A program made the translations under genes and the position numbers. Positions 17,551 through 25,665 of a stretch of 64,000 nt of DNA are shown one piece after another. Source of the stretch: UMGS1519 sp050951095 (lineage in GTDB: Bacteria; Actinomycetota; Coriobacteriia; Coriobacteriales; Eggerthellaceae); assembly GCA_050951095.1 (NCBI GenBank), contig JBMNIQ010000002.1:186001-250000 (forward strand), given 5' to 3'. Numbering within the stretch: the stretch's first letter is position 1; each line of letters begins with the position of its first letter. The notes under the pieces were generated by a model. That model saw only the letters and a program-made list of their open reading frames with translations, ran no database searches and was not told the DNA's origin.

Positions 17551-18003
17551 ATGGAACAGAACTCCGATAGCTACAGCTACAACCGGGCGCAGGCGTGGCA
17601 GCTCTATGCAGACATGCTCGCCGGCTGCCCGAATGGATACATCCTCGTCGTTTCCGAAACGCCCGTGTCCCCTGATGCAAAGATTGCGTTGCAGAAGAGC
17701 TTCAACGCCTTGGGGTATGGAACGGATGCGTGCACGTATTTTGTTGCAACACACGATATGTTGTCAGACCATGACCTCATGACGGCAATCGAATCCATCG
17801 ACCCGGCCATCCTCATTGCCGCCGATCGCGCCTCCGCTGACTTCCTGGCCTCCGCTTACCGCTGTTCCGTTCCCAGCATGACGCAATTGCGCGTGTTCGG
17901 AAGAAGGACATTGGCATTCGATGCCCTTGACGCGCTGATGTCCACGGATGACGGCCACCAAAAAATATGGGCAGCGCTCAAAACGCTGCCCAAGATTTCG
18001 TAA
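17551..18003 (+). CDS. Hypothetical cytoplasmic protein
   Basis: 150 residues, function not recognised. It starts MEQNSDSYSYNRAQAWQLYA, then reads NGYILVVSETPVSPDAKIAL, FNALGYGTDACTYFVATHDM and IDPAILIAADRASADFLASA. It alternates strands and helices like a small alpha/beta domain with a conserved-looking DR in AADRAS. There is no signal or membrane segment. It is transcribed opposite to its neighbours, from a -10 box almost touching the ATG. Its last 40 bases contain the hairpin that terminates the convergent LCP gene, so the C-terminal residues (KIWAALKTLPKIS) are constrained by both. Confidence 0.7.
   Translation: MEQNSDSYSYNRAQAWQLYADMLAGCPNGYILVVSETPVSPDAKIALQKSFNALGYGTDACTYFVATHDMLSDHDLMTAIESIDPAILIAADRASADFLASAYRCSVPSMTQLRVFGRRTLAFDALDALMSTDDGHQKIWAALKTLPKIS
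17960..17991 (-). terminator. Terminator of the LCP gene, inside the 3' end of the opposing gene
   Basis: GGGCAGCG (17969-17976) and CGCTGCCC (17984-17991) form a perfect eight-pair stem. On the minus strand it is followed by ATATTTTTTGG, a good T-tract. It lies wholly within the coding sequence of the plus-strand gene 17551-18003. Confidence 0.75.
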
Positions 18004-18029
18004 CTTGCTCTGTTACACCTGATTGGCTA

Positions 18030-19316
18030 TCAGTTCGCCGTGGTTCCCGTCGTTGTGGATTCGGCTCCCGCATCCGGCATGCCGTCTCCCTTGTTCACAT
18101 ACGATTCCGTACCCTTCTTCTTCGCTTCCTTCGAAGAAGAGACCGTAGAATCGTCCGACACGACCGTCGACGGATCGCCGCCCTGATCGATGACCTCCAT
18201 CATTTTCGTCAGCTTCTTCGTATCTGCAACAACATAGGACGTGCCGTCGCTGCCTGTTGCAGTTGTACTGGGCATGAGCGCGGAGTACACCGTCATGTTG
18301 CTCGAGTCCTTGAATTTGCCTGCCAGGGCAATAAGGCTGCTTACGTCATAATCCGTGGTGACGCATTTCGCCATCTTCTCAATCACGCCGGGCATATCCG
18401 TTGCAGACATGCTCATCAGCTTCTTGACCATCGCCTCTATCAGCAGGCGCTGATTCGTGGTTCGCTGGAAATCGCCGGAAGCGTACGAGCGAGAACGGGC
18501 GAAGATCATAGCTTGCTTGCCATTCAGGGTCTGCTTGCCAGCCTTCAACTTGCCGCCTGCATCCGCATCGTCGATATCCATGGGAACGTCCACTTCAACG
18601 CCGCCCATGTAGTCGATAAGGCTGACCAAGTCTTCGAAGTGCACTTCGGCGTAATGCGAGATTTTCACGCCGCACAGCTGGGAAGTGGCATTGATAGTTC
18701 CGGAAGTGCCGTCATACGCGTAGGCGGCGTTGAATTTCACGGTGCCGTAATTTCCGTAGTTGATAGCGGTATCACGCGGAATGGAGAGGAGCGTTACCTT
18801 TGCATTGCCCGGGTCCACGCGAGCGAGGATTGTGGTATCGGACCGGGCACCTTCGACACCTTCGCGGTCATCGCAGCCCAAAAGCACCATATAATACGGG
18901 TCGTCGCCAACGGATGGGGCCAGAGAATCGGCAATCTGGGCGTTCTCTTCGGAATTGTCGCCTTTCAGAATGCTGTTGAGGTTATTCAGATACAGTGCAC
19001 CTGCGATAGCGGCCGCAGCCACTATTGCAACAATAACAAGAAGAACCGTCACTACCTTTCGCTTCGTGCTCCATTTCTTCTTGTGCTTCTTGGAATGAGA
19101 GCCTTTGCTATAGGTATTGCCGGCGTTGTACCGGGAATATCCCGTGTCTACTGCCGGAATGGGGATTGTTGCACCGGAACCCACTTCTTCTTTATCGAAT
19201 TCATAGGCAAACTGCGTGCCGGAACGTACTCCCGCATCTTTGTTCTTCGGGTTATCGCCTTTAGCTTTCTTGCTTCGCCCGGCTGCATGCGCGCCGGACT
19301 TTTTGCTAAATGGCAT
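18030..19316 (-). CDS. LytR-CpsA-Psr (LCP) family cell-wall ligase
   Basis: LCP proteins attach anionic polymers to peptidoglycan from lipid-linked precursors. This 428-residue protein has a basic cytoplasmic N-terminus of about 85 residues, one membrane helix (VVTVLLVIVAIVAAAAIAGA) and an extracellular LCP domain with MVLLGCDDREG, GARSDTTILARVDP, LLSIPRDT, FNAAYAYDG and the arginine motif ARSRSYASGDFQRTTNQR. A Ser/Thr/Lys-rich tail closes the protein. The start at 19316 follows AAGGAG (GTAAGGAGTATTC). Its transcript ends at the hairpin inside the convergent gene. The polymer it handles is unknown. Confidence 0.92.
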   Translation of the reverse strand: MPFSKKSGAHAAGRSKKAKGDNPKNKDAGVRSGTQFAYEFDKEEVGSGATIPIPAVDTGYSRYNAGNTYSKGSHSKKHKKKWSTKRKVVTVLLVIVAIVAAAAIAGALYLNNLNSILKGDNSEENAQIADSLAPSVGDDPYYMVLLGCDDREGVEGARSDTTILARVDPGNAKVTLLSIPRDTAINYGNYGTVKFNAAYAYDGTSGTINATSQLCGVKISHYAEVHFEDLVSLIDYMGGVEVDVPMDIDDADAGGKLKAGKQTLNGKQAMIFARSRSYASGDFQRTTNQRLLIEAMVKKLMSMSATDMPGVIEKMAKCVTTDYDVSSLIALAGKFKDSSNMTVYSALMPSTTATGSDGTSYVVADTKKLTKMMEVIDQGGDPSTVVSDDSTVSSSKEAKKKGTESYVNKGDGMPDAGAESTTTGTTAN

Positions 19317-19353
19317 GAATACTCCTTACTCGCTAATGAGTAATTGTATCATG

Positions 19354-19375
19354 CGTCCTTATCAGGACGTTTTTT
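19354..19375 (+). terminator. Terminator-like hairpin on the plus strand with no plus-strand gene before it
   Basis: CGTCC-loop-GGACG (19354-19369) followed by TTTTTT on the plus strand. It lies in the leader of the LCP gene. It might stop antisense transcription; on the minus strand it would form part of the LCP 5' region. Confidence 0.4.
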
Positions 19376-19437
19376 CCTCACCTGTTGCCTGGCGCATAGA
19401 CACAAGCATCCCATAAATCTCTTGCATTTCTTGTAAA

Positions 19438-20082
19438 TCAGACCAGGTCCAGCAGCTCTTTCGGGCTTTGTATCAGAGTATCGATACGCGGATCAGCGCG
19501 AAATTCGCTGCCGCCGAAGCCCCAAGAGACGCCAATCAGGTACACGCCGCCGCTCGATGCAGCCAGCACATCCGGTTGGGAATCTCCCACATAGGCAACT
19601 TCATCTTTGTTTAAACCGAACTCTTCTATGCATGCCAGCAGGCCGGTCGGATCGGGTTTGCGCGGAACGCCCTTACGTTCCCCATGCACAACATCGAAAT
19701 AACCGGGGAGATGCTTTTCTATCAGCATATGGACCAGCCGATCGTTCTTGTTCGAAAGAACACCCAGCTTAACTCCGGCTGCTTTCAGGCCTTCCAAGGC
19801 CTGAGCCATGCCGGGATAGACCGTGGTCTGCTGATCCCCGTACGCTGCATACAGCATCTTCCAGGTTTCATAGACATGATCGACAATAGAGGGGGAGGCA
19901 TCTTCGGGAACGGCCTGTTGCACCAATCTCAGACCGCCATTGCCAATATAGCTGAGAATATCCTGCTCCGTGCGCTCGGGATATCCCACACTTGCCAGCG
20001 CCTTGTTCGTCACGACGACCATGTCGGCGAGCGTGTTAAGCAGCGTACCGTCCAAGTCAAAGATAAGTGCTTTGAATTTCAT
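19438..20082 (-). CDS. HAD-family phosphatase (phosphoglycolate phosphatase-like)
   Basis: 214 residues from the ATG at 20082. All HAD motifs are present: FDLDGTLLNT (nucleophile Asp), VLSNKND (motif II Ser/Thr position), RKPDPTGLL (motif III Lys) and YVGDSQPDV (motif IV). The cap is helical (TNKALASVGYPERTEQDI), as in the Gph/PgmB subgroup. Upstream, the frame continues into the tRNA-Gly gene without meaning, so the shorter start is right, though its ribosome site is weak. It starts 20 bases from the tRNA-Gly end and may be co-transcribed with it. The physiological substrate is not determined. Confidence 0.88.
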   Translation of the reverse strand: MKFKALIFDLDGTLLNTLADMVVVTNKALASVGYPERTEQDILSYIGNGGLRLVQQAVPEDASPSIVDHVYETWKMLYAAYGDQQTTVYPGMAQALEGLKAAGVKLGVLSNKNDRLVHMLIEKHLPGYFDVVHGERKGVPRKPDPTGLLACIEEFGLNKDEVAYVGDSQPDVLAASSGGVYLIGVSWGFGGSEFRADPRIDTLIQSPKELLDLV

Positions 20083-20102
20083 TGAAATCGCTTCGGAAAA
20101 AA

Positions 20103-20177
20103 TGGAGCGGGTGACGGGACTCGAACCCGCGGATACAAGCTTGGGAAGCTTGGGCCTTACCACTTGGCGACACCCGC
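20103..20177 (-). tRNA. tRNA-Gly (anticodon CCC)
   Basis: On the minus strand: acceptor GCGGGTG/CACCCGC with TCCA at the 3' end (CCA encoded). The anticodon loop CTTCCCAAG gives CCC, which reads GGG. T-arm GCGGGTTCGAGTCCCGT. It is 75 bases long. Confidence 0.95.
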
Positions 20178-20243
20178 ATGTTAACGACTACCGTTGAGCC
20201 CTCTGCTCGACGGTTTCCTGATTATAGCAAAGTTCCCTTTGTT

Positions 20244-20273
20244 GAAAAGAAAAGCGGACGCCAGAGCGCCCGC
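20244..20273 (-). terminator. Terminator after the zinc-ribbon gene
   Basis: GCGGGCGC-TCTG-GCGTCCGC hairpin (20254-20273, one G-T pair) followed by TTTTCTTTTC on the minus strand. Confidence 0.7.
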
Positions 20274-20296
20274 AAAAGAACATTCGATGTATCGGA

Positions 20297-20452
20297 TTAT
20301 TTCTTATCCGAAACGAAAAGACACATGGTGGTACCGCAATCGGGGCACTTGCCCTTGATCATAGTGCGGTTGTTCTTCGTCTTGGTCTTCTGCGGATCAA
20401 CCATGACTTTCTTCTCACCGCATTTCATGCAACGCGCTTCAACGTCAGCCAT
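20297..20452 (-). CDS. Small zinc-ribbon protein (DUF5679-like), 51 residues
   Basis: A 51-residue protein too short for a 60-residue cutoff. It starts MADVEARCMKCGEKKVMV, continues with KTKNNRTMIKGKCPDCG and ends TTMCLFVSDKK. Two CxxC pairs (RCMKCG and KCPDCG), 28 residues apart, form a likely zinc ribbon, resembling the DUF5679 family found in many actinobacteria. AGGAGG is found seven bases before the ATG, and a good terminator follows. Its role is unknown; the basic surface and ribbon would suit nucleic-acid binding, which is inference. Confidence 0.85.
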   Translation of the reverse strand: MADVEARCMKCGEKKVMVDPQKTKTKNNRTMIKGKCPDCGTTMCLFVSDKK

Positions 20453-20589
20453 ATCGTCCTCCTCCCTGTTATTGGGTGTAGAAACCGTCTTCCTTGCAAG
20501 CCGCGCTCACAAGTTTTGTTCACGATAGCATATGGCCGCTATGCCTATAGGCGCACGCGGCATTTTCGCAGTCCAGCGGCCTGACCACC

Positions 20590-20623
20590 ATAAAAAAAGC
20601 GGCGAACCGAATGGCTCGCCGCT
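20590..20623 (-). terminator. Strong terminator after the large M28-like gene
   Basis: AGCGGCGA (20598-20605) / TCGCCGCT (20616-20623) stem followed by TTTTTTT on the minus strand. Confidence 0.85.
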
Positions 20624-20655
20624 ATGAATCTCCGAAATCCGAGTATGTGTAAGCG

Positions 20656-23600
20656 CTAGAACGCTTTCAGGAACTCCATGACGAAATCGGCATTTCGCTT
20701 CATCAGCTCTTCGTCGATGTTTTCCAGAACGTCATCGCTTTGCGCATACAGGGCAGGTTTGTTGCCGTCCAGGCCCATGATGCTTACTGCCTGCAGACCC
20801 GCCGCCATGGCAGCATTCGCGGTGCTGTTGCGCCACGTCTGATCGGACTGGGCAAGCGAGATGCCCGTTGCCTGGGATGCCGTATGCAGGAAGCGCTTCA
20901 GGCGCGTAGAAGGCGAATGCTTCTTGAAGATGCCTTCCGTATTGCCATAGCCCAGCGTACCGGCGCCCAAGCCCTCCAAGCTCACGATCATTGCACCACG
21001 CAAATCCTCGCGATGCGCTTCGATGAATTGGTTGATGCCGGCATTACCGGATTCTTGAGCGCCCAACGCAACGAACCAGACTTCCGTATCCAGCGTGTCC
21101 TCCGCGAACTGGTAGACCTCCTGCAGCTCTTCGGAAACGCGCGGCGTGCGCACGGGCGCGTTCGGAGCAGCATGCGGTGCGCGGGCAGGAGCGCCTTCGC
21201 GCGGAGCACGACGCGGGTGGGACGAACGGGACGAGCGCTGTTCATCTTGCGCGCCGTTGCGCGACGAACGTTCTTTTCGGTTCGCGGCGCCGGCGGCATT
21301 GCCCGCTGCATCCTTCACGCGATTGAACAGCCCGCCGGATTTGCCCTTGCGGCCGGAAGCGCGCTCTTCGCCAGCAGCGGGAACATCGTTGTACAGGTCC
21401 TCGGGCTCTTCGCCATCCTGCTCTACAACGGTACGACCCGCAGAAGAACGACGGCCGGAGAATGCACCGCCCTGCCATTTCTGCGTCTTCCCCGCGTTCT
21501 TATTGTCGTCCGGGTACTCCTTGTAATCTTCCTCGTAATAATCGTCGTATGTTTCGGAAAGATTGCCCTGGTTGTACGTCCCGTTATTGGGATAGTTCGG
21601 GTCGCCGTACACGTCCGTTTCGGCATAGGCACCGTTGTCGGTATACGTGCCGTTGGGCACGGCGCCATCGTTTGCGTCATACGTCTCATAGCCCTCATAG
21701 GGCGCATCTTCGTACATATCGTTCTGACGATCGGCAACGTGACCGCGCTCATTGCCCTCTTGGAAGCTGTCCCAATCGCCGCGTTCGCGGCCGACTTCGC
21801 GGGCGTCAAAATCATCTTCGACGTTCAGCCATTCCTGCGGCGTGCTTTCGTTGTCGCGATCCTTGCGCTTGTTCTTGCGGCGGAAGCGGCTGAGGAAGTG
21901 CCCCCGACGGGATTTGGGCATATCTACATAGTCGGGACTGGCGAAAGCGCCCGTCTCGGTGATGCCGCCTTCCTCAACGGAGTCGTCGGCATCTTCGACG
22001 TAGCGATCTTCGGGCGCAACGTCTGCAACCAATTCATCTCCGACCGGCTTGAATGCGCCGGTGGCGCTGACGGCGGTGAACGAACCGGTAGCGCTGACCA
22101 CCTTTTCGGGCTTGTCGGTCATAAGGCCGGGCTCGTTCGTGATAGAGCCGCTGAGCGACGGCAGGTTCTGCATCAGGTTCTGTCGTTTGCCCACGACGCT
22201 GGAATCGGCGTTGGCTGCAGGTTTACCCAGGTCGCCGGAAAGCGAAGCCGCATCGATTTTCGGAATCATGCCGCTCAGCAGGGACTTCGCGGCGGTCTTG
22301 CCGTCAACTTCGGCAGCTTCCGCAAGCGGGGCATTCTGCTTCGCGGTATCGGCAATAGGTGCCATGTTCGCACTGGGAATCTCAGGCAGCTTCACGCGCG
22401 GGCGAACGGTATCGCTCGTTGCCTTCATGGGAGCCGGCTTCGGCATGCGATCGGAATACAACGACGCAGGCATCTGGATCGGCTTCATGGCAATGGTCTC
22501 GCCCAGTTCGGGATTATCTTGATACACCTTATTCGGGTCGGGAATGGATTGAGCGGAAACCGGAGCAGGCGCAGCATCAGCGAAGCCCTGCGTTTCCCGC
22601 GTCTCCTGAACAGTCGGGATTTCCGGAATCTGGACCGGAGCAGGCGAAACGGGAACGGGCTCGACAGTCTGAGGCACGGGCGGCGTTTCCTGCTGGATTC
22701 GAGGCGCAGGTGCTTCCTGCTTAACTTGCGGCACAGCAGCATCGTTCACAGTCTTAGCCTGTTCGGGCGCAGGCGCAGCCGACTCAGGCACGTCCGGCGC
22801 CAGGGCAATCGGTGCAGGCTGAGGCGCCGGAATCGGAGATTGGGCCGGAGCAGGCTGAGGCGCCGCCGGGCGCGAAGTCTGAGCAGACGGAATCTGAGTC
22901 TCGATTGCAGGTGCATATGCAACCTGGGAACGGGGTTCGGGCGCAGGAGCAGGCTTGGGCATCTGAACCGGCTTCACTGCGTCGACAGCAGGCGTCGTTT
23001 CAGTAATGGCCGGTGCCGTTGCAACAGGTTGTTCCTCCGGCTCTGCAGGTTGTTCGGGAACCGGTGCGGACTCTACTGCCGGTGCAGCGGGCTTCTCGAC
23101 AGGTTTTGCAGCAGGTGCAACGGGTACTGCGGCAGGCTGTGCAACAGGCTGTTGCGCGACCGGTGCAGCAGGCGCTTCAGGCGCTTGCGGCTGAGATTCG
23201 CGTACCGGCTGCGCAGGCGCTGCCTCTTTCGCGACGGCAGGCTGTGCAGCGGGCTGCTGATCCTGACTCGTTTGCACAACTTCTTCGATTACCTCCGACG
23301 TTGCAATGGTTTCACGAACCGGAGCAGGCTGTTGCACTGGTTGCTCCTGAACAGGAGCCTGCGGCGCAGGTTGAGCATGCTGCTCGGGTACGGACGCAAC
23401 CGGCGTTGCGGCGGCCGGCTCTTGCTCGGCTTCCGGAATGCGCGGCGCCTTCACTTCGGAAATGCCCCGACGCATATTGCGCAGGCGGGATTCCGTTTCC
23501 TCATCAAGCAGCTGGTTGGCCTCATTGAAGAAGACGGAGCTTTCCTTCACCGCGGAATCGAGGGCGTCGGCATAGCGAGAACGATGCACGTTGTTGGAAG

Positions 23601-25467
23601 GCGTGAAGTTCTTCTTCGCTTTCTCACGCGCCGTGCGGTACCAATCCGGAACTGCCGGCTGGTTAATCGGTTGCGGCTCAACCACGGGCTGGACAACGGG
23701 AGCAGCCGATTCGGCACGAGCAGTCTCACGATAATCCTGCCCGGATTCATCTTCCGCCGACGCAGGCTGCTGCATTTGCGCCTGCTCTTCTGTTTCCCTC
23801 TTCAGCTCGTCCACGCGAGGACCGCCCAAAGCACTCAGCATCTCGGCGCGCTGGCGCTCCTGGCCTTCCGTGTCGGGAATAGTGATGGGCGTGTCCTTCG
23901 CAGGAGCAACTTCCTCCTGAATGTCCTTTGCATATATATGCTCGTCGACGGGTTCGCCGGTGAGCGCGGCGATGGCGGCCTTTGCAGCGCGCAGGCGCTC
24001 GGCAGGGGACTCCGTCTCTTCAGGCTCCTCTTCCTGGACCGGAGCCGGCGTGAACACAGCCGCCTCATCCAGCTCGTCCGGCTCTTCCTGAATGTCGATC
24101 TGCTCTTGGATGACGGTTTCCTGAACCGGCATTTCAGACTGCAGCTCATCGGCAACAGCATTTTCTGCGCGAACCTGCTCTGCCTCAGACTGCGACAGCG
24201 GCTCCTGCTCCGAAGCTACCGGGGTGACGGATATCGGCTCCTCGGGAATGGCTTGCGTTGCAACAGGAGCGACTTCAGAAGAGCCAGTCACCGGCGTGGC
24301 CTGCGTATTCGATTCGTTCTGCAACGGCTTTTGAACGGGCTTCTGCTCAGGCTGCGCTGCAGGCTGTTGCACCGGCTGCTGGGCAACCGGTTGAGCTACC
24401 TGCTGAGGCGTAGGCTGTTGAGCAGGGGCTGCTTGAGCGGCAGCCGCCGGTTGAGCCACCGGAACCTGCGATTGCGGAGGGATGGTCTGCCGCACCGGTT
24501 GATCTTCTTCGGCAACTGCAACAGGTGCTGGAGCAGGCGCCTCTGCAACAGCCGCAGCAGGTTGTGCGGGCTGAGGCTGATTTTCCGGGACCGGCGCTTC
24601 CTCTTGCGAACCGGGCTCATACGTCAATTCCGCACCCTCGGGAACAACGCCGGCTGCGCGGGCAGCTTCTTCGCCTTGAATGACCGGGCGCTCTTCGGCA
24701 GACTCCTGCTGCTCATCCTGCTGAGGCATATCCTCGGAATTCCCAACACGGCGAATCAGGTCAAGCATGACGGCAACACCGGAGGCATTCACGTTTGCGG
24801 CTTCGTTGTAAGCACCGGCACGATGAATCAGTGCGCGAACGAGCGGCACCAGCAGAAGCACTGCATCGATGACTGCCAGCAGGAAGAAGAATCCGCTGAC
24901 GAATCCCAATGCGTTCAGGAATACAACATCTTTGAAGAAGAGGATGATGGGAGCGGCAACCATCGCAACGTCGGCACCGTAACCAAGCTTGCTCCAAAGG
25001 TTAAGCAGACCGGGACGGACATCGTTCATCACCTTGCCGCTATCGTAATTCGCCACCACGATAACCTTGCGGCGCGAACCGGAACGCGCGGCAGCCTCAG
25101 GGCGATATTTCACCACCACGTTCTGGCTAATATCCCGACTGAGCAATTTCGAAAGAATGGGCCGCTGGAAACGCTCCTCGCAGAGGAAGCAAACGGTGCA
25201 CAGGATGGAAACCAGCAGGGTGATCACGCCGATTGCCGGAATCACCAAAGAAAGCGCGACGGCAAGAAACGCCACGCCGAAATAGATGATATCCACCAAC
25301 GTGCTGTCGGCATTGCATTTGATATCTTCTATTTCTGCCTTTAGATTCGTACGAGAATGCACTTGGTCGGCAATGAAAAGAGCAGCCTGCTGCTCTTCTT
25401 CCGTACCTGCAGGACGCGGGCCTATCTCCTGTGAAAGGTATGCAACGTCATCTAGAATTTCAGCCAT
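20656..25467 (-). CDS. Giant membrane protein: split, apparently inactive M28-peptidase fold with a 1200-residue disordered insert
   Basis: 1603 residues. The N-terminal part has M28-type features: SQEIGPRPAGTEEEQQAA, a membrane hairpin (about 57-96), KVIVVANYDSG (134-144), a second membrane hairpin (about 164-214) and ANVNASGVAVMLDLIRR (224-240). Then comes about 1200 residues rich in Pro, Ala, Gln, Glu and Val, later Asp/Tyr/Asn/Gly-rich. From about 1440 the fold resumes: EVWFVALGAQESGNAG, MIVSLEGLGAG, NSTANAAMAAGLQAVSIMG. By eye, the metal-ligand positions (His-Tyr-Asp, Asp, Glu-Glu, Asp, Asp-His) are replaced by Asn, Val, Gln, Glu and non-His residues, so catalysis is doubtful. Start at 25467: ATG with AAAGGCAG upstream; an ATG at 25509 is less likely. 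Location: membrane. Function unknown. Confidence 0.8.
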   Translation of the reverse strand: MAEILDDVAYLSQEIGPRPAGTEEEQQAALFIADQVHSRTNLKAEIEDIKCNADSTLVDIIYFGVAFLAVALSLVIPAIGVITLLVSILCTVCFLCEERFQRPILSKLLSRDISQNVVVKYRPEAAARSGSRRKVIVVANYDSGKVMNDVRPGLLNLWSKLGYGADVAMVAAPIILFFKDVVFLNALGFVSGFFFLLAVIDAVLLLVPLVRALIHRAGAYNEAANVNASGVAVMLDLIRRVGNSEDMPQQDEQQESAEERPVIQGEEAARAAGVVPEGAELTYEPGSQEEAPVPENQPQPAQPAAAVAEAPAPAPVAVAEEDQPVRQTIPPQSQVPVAQPAAAAQAAPAQQPTPQQVAQPVAQQPVQQPAAQPEQKPVQKPLQNESNTQATPVTGSSEVAPVATQAIPEEPISVTPVASEQEPLSQSEAEQVRAENAVADELQSEMPVQETVIQEQIDIQEEPDELDEAAVFTPAPVQEEEPEETESPAERLRAAKAAIAALTGEPVDEHIYAKDIQEEVAPAKDTPITIPDTEGQERQRAEMLSALGGPRVDELKRETEEQAQMQQPASAEDESGQDYRETARAESAAPVVQPVVEPQPINQPAVPDWYRTAREKAKKNFTPSNNVHRSRYADALDSAVKESSVFFNEANQLLDEETESRLRNMRRGISEVKAPRIPEAEQEPAAATPVASVPEQHAQPAPQAPVQEQPVQQPAPVRETIATSEVIEEVVQTSQDQQPAAQPAVAKEAAPAQPVRESQPQAPEAPAAPVAQQPVAQPAAVPVAPAAKPVEKPAAPAVESAPVPEQPAEPEEQPVATAPAITETTPAVDAVKPVQMPKPAPAPEPRSQVAYAPAIETQIPSAQTSRPAAPQPAPAQSPIPAPQPAPIALAPDVPESAAPAPEQAKTVNDAAVPQVKQEAPAPRIQQETPPVPQTVEPVPVSPAPVQIPEIPTVQETRETQGFADAAPAPVSAQSIPDPNKVYQDNPELGETIAMKPIQMPASLYSDRMPKPAPMKATSDTVRPRVKLPEIPSANMAPIADTAKQNAPLAEAAEVDGKTAAKSLLSGMIPKIDAASLSGDLGKPAANADSSVVGKRQNLMQNLPSLSGSITNEPGLMTDKPEKVVSATGSFTAVSATGAFKPVGDELVADVAPEDRYVEDADDSVEEGGITETGAFASPDYVDMPKSRRGHFLSRFRRKNKRKDRDNESTPQEWLNVEDDFDAREVGRERGDWDSFQEGNERGHVADRQNDMYEDAPYEGYETYDANDGAVPNGTYTDNGAYAETDVYGDPNYPNNGTYNQGNLSETYDDYYEEDYKEYPDDNKNAGKTQKWQGGAFSGRRSSAGRTVVEQDGEEPEDLYNDVPAAGEERASGRKGKSGGLFNRVKDAAGNAAGAANRKERSSRNGAQDEQRSSRSSHPRRAPREGAPARAPHAAPNAPVRTPRVSEELQEVYQFAEDTLDTEVWFVALGAQESGNAGINQFIEAHREDLRGAMIVSLEGLGAGTLGYGNTEGIFKKHSPSTRLKRFLHTASQATGISLAQSDQTWRNSTANAAMAAGLQAVSIMGLDGNKPALYAQSDDVLENIDEELMKRNADFVMEFLKAF

Positions 25468-25520
25468 GATTCTGCCTTTCATTTGCTTTGGCGCGTCAAC
25501 TCTAGCCATGTAACTGAATT

Positions 25521-25526
25521 ATTATA
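25521..25526 (-). promoter_or_regulatory. -10 box of the large M28-like gene
   Basis: TATAAT on the minus strand, about 54 bases before the chosen start at 25467. The -35 region is not well conserved. Confidence 0.5.
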
Positions 25527-25665
25527 CTTCAACTGCCTACCAGCATAACTGCAGCGCATGAGCGCCCCTGATACGACAGAAAATCAGCGGCATTCGCAGA
25601 CGGCGCATCAGACGCAACGCTGCAAACTACCGCTGAAATATGCTTATTCGCGGAACGGGCAAGCA

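Noticed and set aside
20083..20163. N-terminal extension of the HAD phosphatase
   Set aside because: It lies in the tRNA-Gly gene and is not part of the conserved fold.
22485..24620. CRISPR-like or tandem DNA repeats in the middle of the large M28-like gene
   Set aside because: The repetition is low-complexity coding for Pro/Ala/Gln/Val; there are no equal-length spacers or conserved DNA repeats.
20740..25344. A 1534-codon open frame on the plus strand opposite the large M28-like gene
   Set aside because: It is the antisense shadow of a GC-rich, repetitive gene: Arg-, Leu- and Cys-rich nonsense with no start signal and no recognisable domain.
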